Source: CBDCUC01 sp965222485 | GTDB lineage: Bacteria > Pseudomonadota > Alphaproteobacteria > Rhizobiales > Hyphomicrobiaceae | Length of the DNA: 64,000 nucleotides | Direction: 5' to 3' | Assembly (NCBI GenBank): GCA_965222485.1 | Contig: CBDCUC010000040.1 | Coordinates: forward strand, 1,988,663 to 2,052,662 | Shown: positions 35,182 to 43,739 of the stretch, in pieces | Numbering within the stretch: the stretch's first letter is position 1 | How the letters are laid out: every line of letters begins with the position of its first letter | Translations under genes and position numbers: made by a program | Notes under the pieces: model-generated | What the model saw: the letters and a program-made list of their open reading frames with translations, nothing else | Databases searched by the model: none | Told to the model about the DNA's origin: nothing

Positions 35182-35230
35182 AAATTACGTGCAGGCACAC
35201 GTTTATAGTATGTGTACTTGCACATAATAT
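35182..35230. promoter_or_regulatory. Putative MarR operators, sites B and C
   Basis: Site B (35182-35200, read on the minus strand GTGTGCCTGCACGTAATTT) and site C (35212-35230, GTGTACTTGCACATAATAT) lie head to head within 50 bp upstream of the MarR start. Together with site A they give the consensus GTGTANTTGCACRTAATWW. The arrangement suggests autorepression. Confidence 0.65.
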
Positions 35231-35581
35231 GTGGTTTGGCAAGTGTTCTTTGCCTGATAGCGGAGTGATCGTTAGTGCGGTGCTATGCGCAGGCTGTGGG
35301 ACTTCCGAATGGGGCTTTGGGTCACTGACGTTCACCTGACATCAGGCCTGCGCTTTGTGAAACGGTGTTTAGCGTCGCATCGCCTGGGGTGTTTGGGCTT
35401 GGTCGCGAACACTGGGCCGCACCGGAAACTGATCTAGGTGCGCCCGTTTGTGACATGATTGCTACATTTGGCAGTGAACTCCGGCGCTGCAGTCCAAATT
35501 GCGGAAAAAATGCCCACAAGACGTGACCAGCCCTGTAACTTTTCAGCGGTTCCGTAGGGTCCGGTTGGAGTTCCATTTGTG

Positions 35582-36493
35582 ATGTTGCGTTGCTGTAATA
35601 CTTTCATGTCGACCTGTCTTGGGGTTCTGGTGCTGTTTTTATCCGCGCCGGCGGCCTTGTCGCAAAGCGAGTGGGAAGGCCCGTGGGCTGGTGCCGGTAT
35701 CGGCTGGAAATGGCTTGAGACCGATATTGACGTAACGCCAGAGGACTGGAACGTGCCGCCGCCGTCCGGTTTTTTTGGCAATCAGCTGACGCCGGGCGCT
35801 GGTGTACCAAAAGGTGGTGAGCTGTCGCCAGACGGTTTCACTGGCGGTGTCTTGGTTGGTTACAACAAACAATTTGGTTCGATTGTCGTGGGCATAGAAG
35901 CCGACGCAGATCTCACGGATGTCGAGGAAACAGAGATCCGCTCCTCCACCAGTATTGCGGATTACGACGGGGTGAATACGGCAGACCTTGATTTTGCGGA
36001 ACGTAGCGAGACGTGCCGGAACACAAAGGACATGCGGGGAGAAGGTTCGCTTAAGGCGAGACTGGGTTACTTGGTTTCAAGCGAATTGATGGTGTTTGCA
36101 ACGGGCGGTGTGGCGGTTGCAAATGTTGAACACCGCGTCGATTGCCAATCGGAAACCGTCTTTATTGGCGCCAACGGTGCCGGTGAAATTGCGCGCCACA
36201 GCTCGATTGCGAGAGGATCGGAAGACGAATGGGAATTTGGATGGATTCTTGGGCTGGGCAGTGAGCTGCGCATGAATTCGAGCTGGCGTCTGCGCTTCGA
36301 TTATAATTACGTCGATCTGCAGTCCTCCACTCAAACCGTGAGCGTTAACCGGACAACGACGGACGAGATACAGCTTCCCAATACCGGGCCCAGCACGGCA
36401 CGTTACAAGTGGGATGAGGACTATCAGAAGATTCGCGTCGGACTTGTCTATAGATTTGGAAGCCCGGCGCTACCTCCGCCACCGCTGAAGTAA
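35582..36493 (+). CDS. Outer-membrane beta-barrel protein (Omp25/OmpA-barrel-like)
   Basis: From the ATG at 35582 the product has 303 residues. It has a signal peptide ending near LVLFLSAPAALSQ, then WEGPWAGAGIGWKWLETDID, the first strand of an eight-strand barrel, GFTGGVLVGYNKQFGSIVVG, and repeated barrel strands (SLKARLGYLVSSELMVFATG, WILGLGSELRMNSSWRLRFD). It ends YQKIRVGLVYRFG before a short Pro-rich tail. This is the Omp25/Omp31-like surface-barrel class of Hyphomicrobiales. It is longer than usual because of charged extracellular loops. A GTG 3 bp upstream is an alternative start. Confidence 0.82.
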   Translation: MLRCCNTFMSTCLGVLVLFLSAPAALSQSEWEGPWAGAGIGWKWLETDIDVTPEDWNVPPPSGFFGNQLTPGAGVPKGGELSPDGFTGGVLVGYNKQFGSIVVGIEADADLTDVEETEIRSSTSIADYDGVNTADLDFAERSETCRNTKDMRGEGSLKARLGYLVSSELMVFATGGVAVANVEHRVDCQSETVFIGANGAGEIARHSSIARGSEDEWEFGWILGLGSELRMNSSWRLRFDYNYVDLQSSTQTVSVNRTTTDEIQLPNTGPSTARYKWDEDYQKIRVGLVYRFGSPALPPPPLK

Positions 36494-36581
36494 AAGTTTG
36501 GACGTGACGTTGACGAGATGCGCCGCTGACCGAGGCCGCTCAGGTTGGTAGCACGCGGCATCGCGCTTGCCGGCTTTTGCG

Positions 36582-37163
36582 TTAATTCTTGACGAAGGTC
36601 GTCGCGCTTAAGATTCCCTGCTGTCCCTTTTTGGTCGGTGCGTAATAGTAGACCATGATCAGCAGCGTTTCTGTGCGCCCGGTCCAAGAGTGTACGCGAA
36701 ATGGTTTCTGTTTCCACGTCTCGTCAGGTTTACGCGTCAGCAAAGCGGTCATCTGTTCGAGTATCTTTGCTTTGTTTTCTTTGGCCGGGATAATCAGGGA
36801 GCAGGCCGCATTCTCAGAATCGGCGAATTCAGGCACATTCTTTTTGAATAACGCGTCGGGCTTGGAACGCGTGGTGGTTAGCGCGAATTCAGTCCCGAAG
36901 TCGTTGAACGTCCATGCACGCAACTCGTCTGCACGCACTTCAGGTTGGTACTTTTCAAGGTTCTTGCCCTTCAATTCGTTGAAATTTCCCGCTTTTGCGG
37001 CCCCAGCTGTTTTAGAAATTTCAGGCAGCAAGCTCATGCAGAAAACATCAAACATTTTGACGGTTCTTTCAGGGCCAGGCTTTTCGGGTAGGACGTCGGC
37101 GATGGCAGGGGAGACGAATGCAAGCGCTGCAAGAGCAGCGATGATGGATTTGAAAATTGTCAT
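36582..37163 (-). CDS. Exported hypothetical protein
   Basis: From the ATG at 37163 the product has 193 residues with a signal peptide (MTIFKSIIAALAALAFVSPA, cleaved near AIADV). AGAGGAG (on the coding strand, just upstream of the ATG) is a strong Shine-Dalgarno, which decides against the longer ORF from 37229. Two cysteines (VFCMSLLP, NAACSLII) may pair. I recognise no family. It faces the barrel-protein gene and may be periplasmic. Confidence 0.68.
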   Translation of the reverse strand: MTIFKSIIAALAALAFVSPAIADVLPEKPGPERTVKMFDVFCMSLLPEISKTAGAAKAGNFNELKGKNLEKYQPEVRADELRAWTFNDFGTEFALTTTRSKPDALFKKNVPEFADSENAACSLIIPAKENKAKILEQMTALLTRKPDETWKQKPFRVHSWTGRTETLLIMVYYYAPTKKGQQGILSATTFVKN

Positions 37164-37507
37164 TCTGCCTACTCCTCTTGGCGGGCCCTCGGACACATGA
37201 ACCATCCTGGTCGGCGATTTTGGTGACACATCCTATGGGCGGTGTGCTGTTCAATTGGTAACAGGTCAGGGTGACGATACGCGTTTTTTCGGTTTCTTTG
37301 TTAAGGCTGGGCGCTTGTAAGCGGTGACACCCGATGTCCTTTTGTTCTTTTTTGTATTGAAGCGCTCCGTAGTTGTTGGTCGCCACGGTTTGATGGAAAA
37401 TTTGGACACTAGGGTTTGGGATGAGACGTCAAGGCGTACCTTAAAAGGCATGATGATGCGTGTGTTCGATCTGGGCAAATACTGACATTTGTTGCAAAGG
37501 AGTGATG
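37164..37507. other. Divergent intergenic region between two exported-protein genes
   Basis: These 344 bp hold the promoters of both neighbours. I see no gene, repeat or hairpin of note. An AAGGAG at 37497-37502 belongs to the gene at 37508. Confidence 0.5.
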
Positions 37508-38179
37508 ATGAAGGGTCATTGCATTTGTGTTGTTTTCGGGTTTGTGCTTCTGGCGGTTCCTGCCTACGGGGACCCGTATTGTGACGGGTTATGGAGCGCG
37601 CGTAATGCTGTGTTCGCGCGCAATGGATATTGTTTCAAAAGCCCAAGGGCCCAAGCTGTATTTGGTGAGGATTGTTTCCCGCCGTACGGTAAACTTTCGC
37701 CTGCGGACGACTCCATTGTAAGGACCATCAAAAAGTTGGAGCGGGAGGGTAATTGTGAGGGTGAGCCATCCGCAGCACCTCGCAGTGAGGTTTTGAATAC
37801 CGAGGTGCCTTCATACACGGTTGTCGTGACGCTTTCACCCGGAGCGGAAACAAAGCTTGCTTCGAGCGGCGAGACTGTTCGTGTGTCTGCCTACTACTTC
37901 GGTGAAGCCAAGCCCGGTGTTGCCGCTGATGAGGCAGGAGAAATCCAGTTTGGGGAGGAAGTGAAGGACATTGTAGTGGGTCAATCCGCCAATCTTGGCG
38001 GCCAGACTTTCTCGGCGAAAGAGGTTAGAAAGGTTGTTGGTGAGCGGCCGCAACTTCTCATCAACGTCTACAGCAGCCGACGTGTCTTTCAGGACAACAT
38101 ACTGGATTGTGGCATTTGGCAAGGTGACGCTGCCAATGCGTCGACTTTACCGATCAGCTGCAAGCTCATCGGAGAGTAA
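37508..38179 (+). CDS. Exported protein with YARHG-like domain
   Basis: The 223-residue product from the ATG at 37508 (AAGGAG 5 bp upstream) has a signal peptide ending near VPAYGDPYC. Residues about 25-80 (CDGLWSARNAVFARNGYCFK, VFGEDCFPPYGKLSPADDS) match the YARHG motif (tryptophan, then R-N-x-x-F-A-R-N-G-Y-x-F, then F). The rest is a beta-rich domain (YTVVVTLSPGAETKLASSGE) with C-terminal cysteines (DNILDCGIW, ISCKLIGE). YARHG domains are extracellular and of unclear function. A nearby ATG at 37505 is the alternative start. Confidence 0.72.
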   Translation: MKGHCICVVFGFVLLAVPAYGDPYCDGLWSARNAVFARNGYCFKSPRAQAVFGEDCFPPYGKLSPADDSIVRTIKKLEREGNCEGEPSAAPRSEVLNTEVPSYTVVVTLSPGAETKLASSGETVRVSAYYFGEAKPGVAADEAGEIQFGEEVKDIVVGQSANLGGQTFSAKEVRKVVGERPQLLINVYSSRRVFQDNILDCGIWQGDAANASTLPISCKLIGE

Positions 38180-38239
38180 CAACTACACGGCGCCAACGTG
38201 GCACAATTGTTGAGCTCTCGTTGGCGTGCTGCATAACTT

Positions 38240-38623
38240 TTACTTGGACATTTTGCCGGGTAAGTCCACGACGGTCTGGAAGCCGCCATATATCATCCGT
38301 AGTCCGTCGAAGGGTACGGGATTCTTTTTTTGGTCAAAGCGCTCGTCCGACTTCATAAGCTCGTGCATCTGTTTCATGGCCGCATCTCGCGTTGCTTTGT
38401 CGGGCCACTCGACCCATGAGAAGACAACTGACTCGTCATCCTTGGCCTGTACGGCCTTGCGGAAGTCGGTGTGCTTGCCCAGTGGCACATCATCACCCCA
38501 GCATTCGATGACTCGAACAGCGCCAAATTCGACAAAGATATTGTCAAAGGCTTCCGCATATTCAATGAACGCCTGCTGGTTTGCGGTCGGCACCGCAAGG
38601 ACGAAGCCATCGACATAACTCAT
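38240..38623 (-). CDS. DUF1428-family protein (YbaA-like)
   Basis: The 127-residue protein MSYVDGFVLAVPTANQQAFI has the DUF1428 pattern: VIECWGDDVPLGKHTDFRKA, VVFSWVEWPDKATRDAAMKQ and the C-terminal IYGGFQTVVDLPG. The family has a ferredoxin-like dimeric alpha-beta barrel fold and no firmly known function. AGGAGGGTCCAGT just before the ATG at 38623 is a strong Shine-Dalgarno; the ORF upstream of it is not part of the family. Confidence 0.92.
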   Translation of the reverse strand: MSYVDGFVLAVPTANQQAFIEYAEAFDNIFVEFGAVRVIECWGDDVPLGKHTDFRKAVQAKDDESVVFSWVEWPDKATRDAAMKQMHELMKSDERFDQKKNPVPFDGLRMIYGGFQTVVDLPGKMSK

Positions 38624-39690
38624 ACTGGACCCTCCTGCGTGGCCAGTTTGCCTGTAGCATACTCGTGGTAAGGACGCGGCAGCATTGTCATTTGCTGGTG
38701 GCCCACTGTGGGCCAATCATGTCGTCGCGCGTCACGTTTTGAATTGCCCATTTTGACAACAGCCTTGCAGTGGGGCGTTTACATCGCCTGACGGTGCTTT
38801 CCATCAATTTGCAAAAAAAGGGAGTGGCAAAAAGACCTGGAGCAACAATGTTGATCGCATCCATTCAGTGGCCCGGCGAAGACCTTGCGGGGCCGTCGCA
38901 ATTGGTTTGTTTGATCAACTCAAAATGCTGATTGGTAGCGGAGGAGGGGCTTGAACCCCCGACACGCGGATTATCGTGACAGCAGGAGCAGTTAGACCCC
39001 AAGAAAATCAATTCGTTGGCGAGTACCCGTTGCACTGGTCTGCTCAACTTTTCACCATCATGCGGGATTGCCTCCCGGGATTTTCCCGCAAAGAACTTAT
39101 GTGATCGCAGATGGATCATTTTGCATGACAATCAGGGATCCCGCCGGCGATCAGCATCCCGTCATGATGGGCAGTATTTCGCTATCACGCCGCCTGGGCT
39201 CACTTCCGGTTACTGGGTTCATAATTTTCTTTGAGACAAGTTGTGCCGCCGAGGCTGTCCGGCAGCCAAGTTCGGTATCAACCGACCAGGACTGAAATAT
39301 TTTCTGAGCCTGCGGACCGGTTCGAAATGCATTTGAACCACTGTCGCAATACAACAATAAAACCCCATGCTTTTGTTTGTTATTTTCCATTCTAATGCAT
39401 CGCCGCATAGTGCAGAACTATGTGGGCATATCGCGCTGTGACGGTCGAAAACCTGGTGGAGCGGCATGCTTTTTTGAACGTTGTTAGTTGTTCCAAGAGG
39501 TGTGGCGGCATGGCTACAGCTCGCTAACGTGCGGCGCGGTTTCACGTTTATCGCTTGATTGAGCTTTTCCACAGGTTATACCAAAACTGTAACGAGTAGA
39601 TTTGTGTCAAATATTTCCAGGCGGACCGTCGCCAGCGATTGAATTGAGTTTGTAAGTTTTGGCGGTTTTCGCGCGTTGGGGGAGCGTATT
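38624..39690. other. Gene-poor left junction of the genomic island
   Basis: This stretch of about 1.07 kb holds no gene I can support. It contains the tRNA-Met 3' fragment at 38931-38974. The 38975-39690 part is the left end of the island; several short ORFs on both strands lack Shine-Dalgarno sequences and family resemblance, and no integrase remnant is recognisable. A small hairpin GGCCTTTTGCC (39729-39739) lies further on, inside tolC. Confidence 0.6.
38931..38974 (-). repeat. tRNA-Met 3' fragment (attachment-site remnant)
   Basis: This 44-bp segment is identical to 55777-55820 except one base (G at 38949 versus A at 55795). On the minus strand it is the tRNA-Met sequence from the anticodon loop (ATAATCCGCG) to CCA, with no 5' half. 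The mismatch falls in the T loop. Both copies have the same orientation. This is the typical far-end attachment site left by an element that integrated into a tRNA 3' end. Confidence 0.88.
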
Positions 39691-41154
39691 GTGTTGCGTC
39701 GGGGTGTACGTTTACTGGTTTGCATCCAGGCCTTTTGCCTGGGAGTAGTCTGGGTCATTAGCCCCAGCATGGCAGGCTCTCTTGAGCACGCTATCCGGAT
39801 GGCCCTACAATCAAATCCGGAAATTGGCGCAGCTATCGCCAATCGGGAAGCGATCGATTTCGAATTAGAGCAGGCTAATGGCCTGTACCTGCCGAGCGTT
39901 GATTTCCTTGGTCGTTCCGGTGCTCAAAATCGCGATAGCCCGGCCACCCGCCCTATCGGTTCGGACGACGATACCCTCTTCCGCAATGAAGCAAACGTAA
40001 TCGTTTCCCAACTGTTGTTTGACGGCTGGGAAACACGAGGAGAAGTGGAACGCCAAGCTGCCCGCGTAGATGGTGCGGCCGCAAGGATACTGGAACGGTC
40101 GGAATTCATCGCGTTGAATGTAACGCGCCAGTACCTGGAGATCGGGCGCCTTATGCGGGTGGTAAGTTTTGCCCGCCAGAATATCGGCTACCACAAGCGG
40201 GTCCTCAACGATATTGAGAGCGGAGCGACGGGTGGTGCTATCAGTGTCGCGGACAAACAACAGGCCGAAGAGCGGGTGTTTGCGGCAGAGGCACGCCTAG
40301 TCGAATTTACGGAAGAACTTAACAACGCGCACATCCGTTTCCGCCGCCTGGTCGGGGAACCCATCGGCAGCTTCAGGTCACCGCGTCAGTTTGGTGCAAG
40401 AATTCCAAACAGTTTGGGTGGCTCGCTGGCTCTGGCACGAGCCAACAACCCGACATTAAAAATCACCAATGCAGACATAGATGCGGCTACAGCACTTATC
40501 AAAAAGGCAGAGTCTGAGTTCTATCCCAAGGTGACTCTGGAAGGTACGGCGCGTCACGGCGACGACATCGACGGCATTCGTGGCTACGAGACGGATTTGA
40601 GAGCGGAAGTCGTCGTGAAATGGAATCTCTACCGCGGCGGGATCGACGGGGCCAACAGGCAGGAACAGATTCGCCGGGTCGACGAGGAGCGCTACCGGCT
40701 TCACCAGGCGCACCGTGATGTAGAAGAAGCAGTCCGCTTGTCCTGGGAAACGCGCAACAAGCAGCGCACCCGTCTGTCGCAGTTGCGAGGACAGCTGAGC
40801 CGCGCTAATCAGCTCATCGAGTCATACGAAGAGCAGTTCAAGATTGGCGCGCGTTCGTTGCTCGACCTTCTGGACACGCAGAATACGCGGTTTAGCACTC
40901 AGGTAGCGGTCGAGACTGCTCACACATCATATATTTTTGCTGAATACCGCATGCTCGCAAGCATGGGCATTTTGCTGGACTCTCTTGGCCTGACGCCACC
41001 TGATCAGTCCACCGGGCTGGCTCGTGAGCAGGTTGGCTCACCGCCGACACCTGATGCGGAAACGCAGAAGCGTTGGGACACTCGGGTGGTACGCGGTCGC
41101 AGCTGGGATACGTTCGTCCGGCGCGAAGAGCCTGTCGTCAGCACCAAAGATTAA
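39691..41154 (+). CDS. TolC-family outer-membrane channel of a type I secretion system
   Basis: From the GTG at 39691 (GGGGGAG at 39679-39685 just upstream) the product has 487 residues. A signal peptide ends near ISPSMAG, then SLEHAIRMALQSNPEIGAAI starts the first OEP repeat; NVIVSQLLFDGWETRGEVER, NVTRQYLEIGRL and in the second half EVVVKWNLYRGGIDGANRQE, AVRLSWETRNKQRTRLSQLR, YEEQFKIGARSLLDLLDTQN are the TIGR01844-type secretion TolC motifs. It forms the outer-membrane tunnel (LapE role) for the adhesin encoded downstream. A TTG at 39676 is an alternative start with poorer context. Confidence 0.92.
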   Translation: MLRRGVRLLVCIQAFCLGVVWVISPSMAGSLEHAIRMALQSNPEIGAAIANREAIDFELEQANGLYLPSVDFLGRSGAQNRDSPATRPIGSDDDTLFRNEANVIVSQLLFDGWETRGEVERQAARVDGAAARILERSEFIALNVTRQYLEIGRLMRVVSFARQNIGYHKRVLNDIESGATGGAISVADKQQAEERVFAAEARLVEFTEELNNAHIRFRRLVGEPIGSFRSPRQFGARIPNSLGGSLALARANNPTLKITNADIDAATALIKKAESEFYPKVTLEGTARHGDDIDGIRGYETDLRAEVVVKWNLYRGGIDGANRQEQIRRVDEERYRLHQAHRDVEEAVRLSWETRNKQRTRLSQLRGQLSRANQLIESYEEQFKIGARSLLDLLDTQNTRFSTQVAVETAHTSYIFAEYRMLASMGILLDSLGLTPPDQSTGLAREQVGSPPTPDAETQKRWDTRVVRGRSWDTFVRREEPVVSTKD

Positions 41155-41233
41155 CAGACTGCTGCTATTATTTTCTGGGCAGATCTGTAATGATCGGTGT
41201 GCGTGATTAAACTGCAGGCCGGGAATTTCCCTA

Positions 41234-43426
41234 TTGCGACCGATTTTTCCGAAAGCCGAGCCAGATGGCAAGGAGCCGGTACCGCCGTTTGCGGTGGACG
41301 CTGCGCTTGCCCCGGCCCAAGACCCCTTGCTGGATTGTCTTGATCATGTCGCGCGCCATTATGGCAAGGCGATTTCCCGATCTGTGTTTACGGCCGGCCT
41401 ACCGCTCGCTGAAGGTGTTCTGACACCCCAATTGTTTCCTGACGCGGCGGCGCGTGCCGGATTGTCTGCCAAGATTGCCAAACGCAATCTGTCCCAGCTC
41501 ACGTCTCTGCTTTTACCCGCCGTTCTTCTTCTCAAGAGTGGTCAGCCTGTTGTCTTGCGCGCGTTGACCAAGAGGAATGCGACGATTGTCGTGCCAGAGA
41601 CGGGAGGTGGTCAATCGACCATCCCTCTGCGCGAATTGAACAAGGAGTATTCGGGTTATGCGATCCTGGCAAAGCCAGAGTTCGAGATGCGAGGCGAGCA
41701 GTCTGAGACCAGGCGAAATCGTTCGAAGAGCTGGTTCTGGGGGTCGGTTGCGCCGTTATGGCCATCCTATATGCAGGTGTTTGTCGCCGCCGCTTTCGTA
41801 AACGTGCTTGGTCTCGCTGCACCCTTGTTCATCATGAACGTCTATGACCGCGTCTTGCCCAATAAAGCACTCACCACTCTGTGGGTATTGGCGGTCGGAA
41901 TGGGTGCTGCAATTCTCTTTGACTTCGTCTTCAAGTCACTGCGCAATTCGTTGATCGGCAATGCCGGGCGGCGCGCGGACGTCATTCTTGCCAGCAACAT
42001 CTTTGAGCACGTACTGCACCTGGACCTTGGCCGGCAATCGATGAGAACTGGTGAACTTGCCAATAAGATTCGCGACTACGAGGTCGTGCGCGAGTTCTTT
42101 ACGTCCAACACCATTGTGACGATGACTGATCTGGCGTTTGTCGGCCTTTACATCTTCATAATCTACCAAATCGCCGGCCCCATCGCGTATATTCCAGCCT
42201 TGGCATTCCTCATCGTTTTGATCGCCGGTCTTATTATCCAGTACCCGTTGTCCCGGGTTGTCAGAAGTGCCCAAACAGAAGCCGGTCAGCGCCACTCAAT
42301 ACTGATCGAGGCACTAAATGGATTTGAAACCATTAAGACTTGCCGCGCGGAGGGGCAGATGCTTCGCGAATGGCAGCAGTTTGTACGCCAGAACGCCGGT
42401 ACTGCACATCGCGTCAGGACTGTTACTGCTTTTGGTATGAACTTCACCTCATTCATACAACAGCTGGTTACAGTTGCCGTCGTCGTCGTAGGCGTACACA
42501 TGTTTGACCAAGGTGACATTTCTCCCGGCGCATTAATAGCGAGCGTTATACTTGCAGGAAGAGGCGTGGCGCCGCTTGCGCAACTTGCCGGGACGCTGGC
42601 GCGTACGCAGCATGCGGTTCATGCATTTTCATCGTTGAACGCAATAATGAAATCCCCTACCGAGGGGAGCGGTCAGGCACGCCATGTGGACAAGGACATT
42701 AAATCCGGAAGATTCGCATTCCAGAACGTCAAGTTCACATATCCTGGTGCTTCGCAACCGACGATCAATGGGTTCAACCTTACCGTCCGCGCAGGAGAAC
42801 GCATCGGCATAATCGGCAAAATTGGTTCGGGCAAGACGACGGTTGGCAGGCTTCTTACAAGCCTACTCTATCCCACAGAAGGTTCACTCATGATCGATGG
42901 GCTCGACGCTCGTCAGTATCATCCAGCGGAGATACGCCGACAGGTCGTGTTCGTATCGCAAGACAGCACCCTGTTTTCCGGGTCCTTGCGCGAGAACATA
43001 GCGTTCGGTTCTCCCAACGTTTCCGATGAAGCCGTCATCAAAGCGGCCGAACTTGCAGGGTTGGCTGACTGGGTCAATGCGAATTCCGCTGGTTACAATC
43101 TGCAGGTGGGTGAGGGAGGAAGCTTTCTATCGAGCGGCCAGCGCCAATGTGTTTGCCTCGCCCGCGCCTTTCTGTCCGAGCCCAGTGTTCTGTTCCTCGA
43201 TGAGCCGACGGGTACGATGGATATGGCGTCGGAAAAGGCATTTATAGAAAAGCTTCGTGCTGCGCTAAAGCCAAGTCAGACCTTAGTACTGGCAACGCAT
43301 AGATTTCGACCGCTTTCATTAATCGACAGACTGGTTGTTTTGGACCGCGGTCGCGTTATCGCGGATGGTCCCAGGGACGATGTATTGAAAAAATTTGCCC
43401 CCAAACAGCGGGTCCCTGGCAACTAG
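41234..43426 (+). CDS. Type I secretion ABC transporter (LapB-like) with degenerate C39 domain
   Basis: The 730-residue protein combines an N-terminal peptidase-C39-like domain (residues about 25-150; LLDCLDHVARHYGKAISRSV) lacking the catalytic Cys-His arrangement, six membrane helices (about 175-430; APLFIMNVYDRVLPNKALTT is typical) and an ATPase domain with Walker A GKIGSGKTT (528-536), signature LSSGQRQ (632-638) and Walker B VLFLDEPTGTMD (652-663). The degenerate C39-like domain holds adhesin substrates without cleaving them in LapB and HlyB. The start is a TTG at 41234 with a poor Shine-Dalgarno; no better in-frame start exists nearby. It lies 79 bp after tolC. Confidence 0.93.
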   Translation: MRPIFPKAEPDGKEPVPPFAVDAALAPAQDPLLDCLDHVARHYGKAISRSVFTAGLPLAEGVLTPQLFPDAAARAGLSAKIAKRNLSQLTSLLLPAVLLLKSGQPVVLRALTKRNATIVVPETGGGQSTIPLRELNKEYSGYAILAKPEFEMRGEQSETRRNRSKSWFWGSVAPLWPSYMQVFVAAAFVNVLGLAAPLFIMNVYDRVLPNKALTTLWVLAVGMGAAILFDFVFKSLRNSLIGNAGRRADVILASNIFEHVLHLDLGRQSMRTGELANKIRDYEVVREFFTSNTIVTMTDLAFVGLYIFIIYQIAGPIAYIPALAFLIVLIAGLIIQYPLSRVVRSAQTEAGQRHSILIEALNGFETIKTCRAEGQMLREWQQFVRQNAGTAHRVRTVTAFGMNFTSFIQQLVTVAVVVVGVHMFDQGDISPGALIASVILAGRGVAPLAQLAGTLARTQHAVHAFSSLNAIMKSPTEGSGQARHVDKDIKSGRFAFQNVKFTYPGASQPTINGFNLTVRAGERIGIIGKIGSGKTTVGRLLTSLLYPTEGSLMIDGLDARQYHPAEIRRQVVFVSQDSTLFSGSLRENIAFGSPNVSDEAVIKAAELAGLADWVNANSAGYNLQVGEGGSFLSSGQRQCVCLARAFLSEPSVLFLDEPTGTMDMASEKAFIEKLRAALKPSQTLVLATHRFRPLSLIDRLVVLDRGRVIADGPRDDVLKKFAPKQRVPGN

Positions 43427-43739
43427 CTGACGGGCTCTCGCGTTGCGCTGAAAAACAGTTTCTTACCACTGAAAATCACTGTACAAATCGTCTCCAAAGC
43501 CCAGCCTACGGGGCTTAGAGCAGTTTATGCTCGACGGTGAGCATTAAGGACAACTTAAGGGTTGTGCCAAATTTGATTGTAATCAAACTGTCAACAGAAT
43601 AGTCTGTTTTTTGCACAAGCTATCAATAAAGAATTTACATTGATGCCGGCTTCAGCCGGCAACGAGCGGGAAGTTAGCAAACGGGTGCGGCGCGGTTAGT
43701 TTGAATTTTAAGGGCATATGAGTTTGCGCGGCACTCTCT
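43427..43739. other. Long leader region upstream of the giant adhesin gene
   Basis: These 313 bp are AT-richer than the neighbours. They contain inverted repeats ATGCTC-GACGGT-GAGCAT (about 43527-43544), TTTGATTGTAATCAAA (about 43570-43585) and GCCGGC-TTCA-GCCGGC (about 43645-43660), and probably the adhesin promoter. An ATG at 43718 with AAGGG upstream opens a 29-codon ORF overlapping the adhesin start in another frame. Confidence 0.55.

Noticed and set aside
35153..35335. Longer MarR form starting at 35335
   Set aside because: The extension would cover the operator-like sites and is not MarR-like; the ATG at 35152 fits the family.
38865..39572. Short frames on both strands near the tRNA fragment as an integrase remnant
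   Set aside because: No tyrosine-recombinase motif (R...H-x-x-R...Y) or Shine-Dalgarno could be seen.
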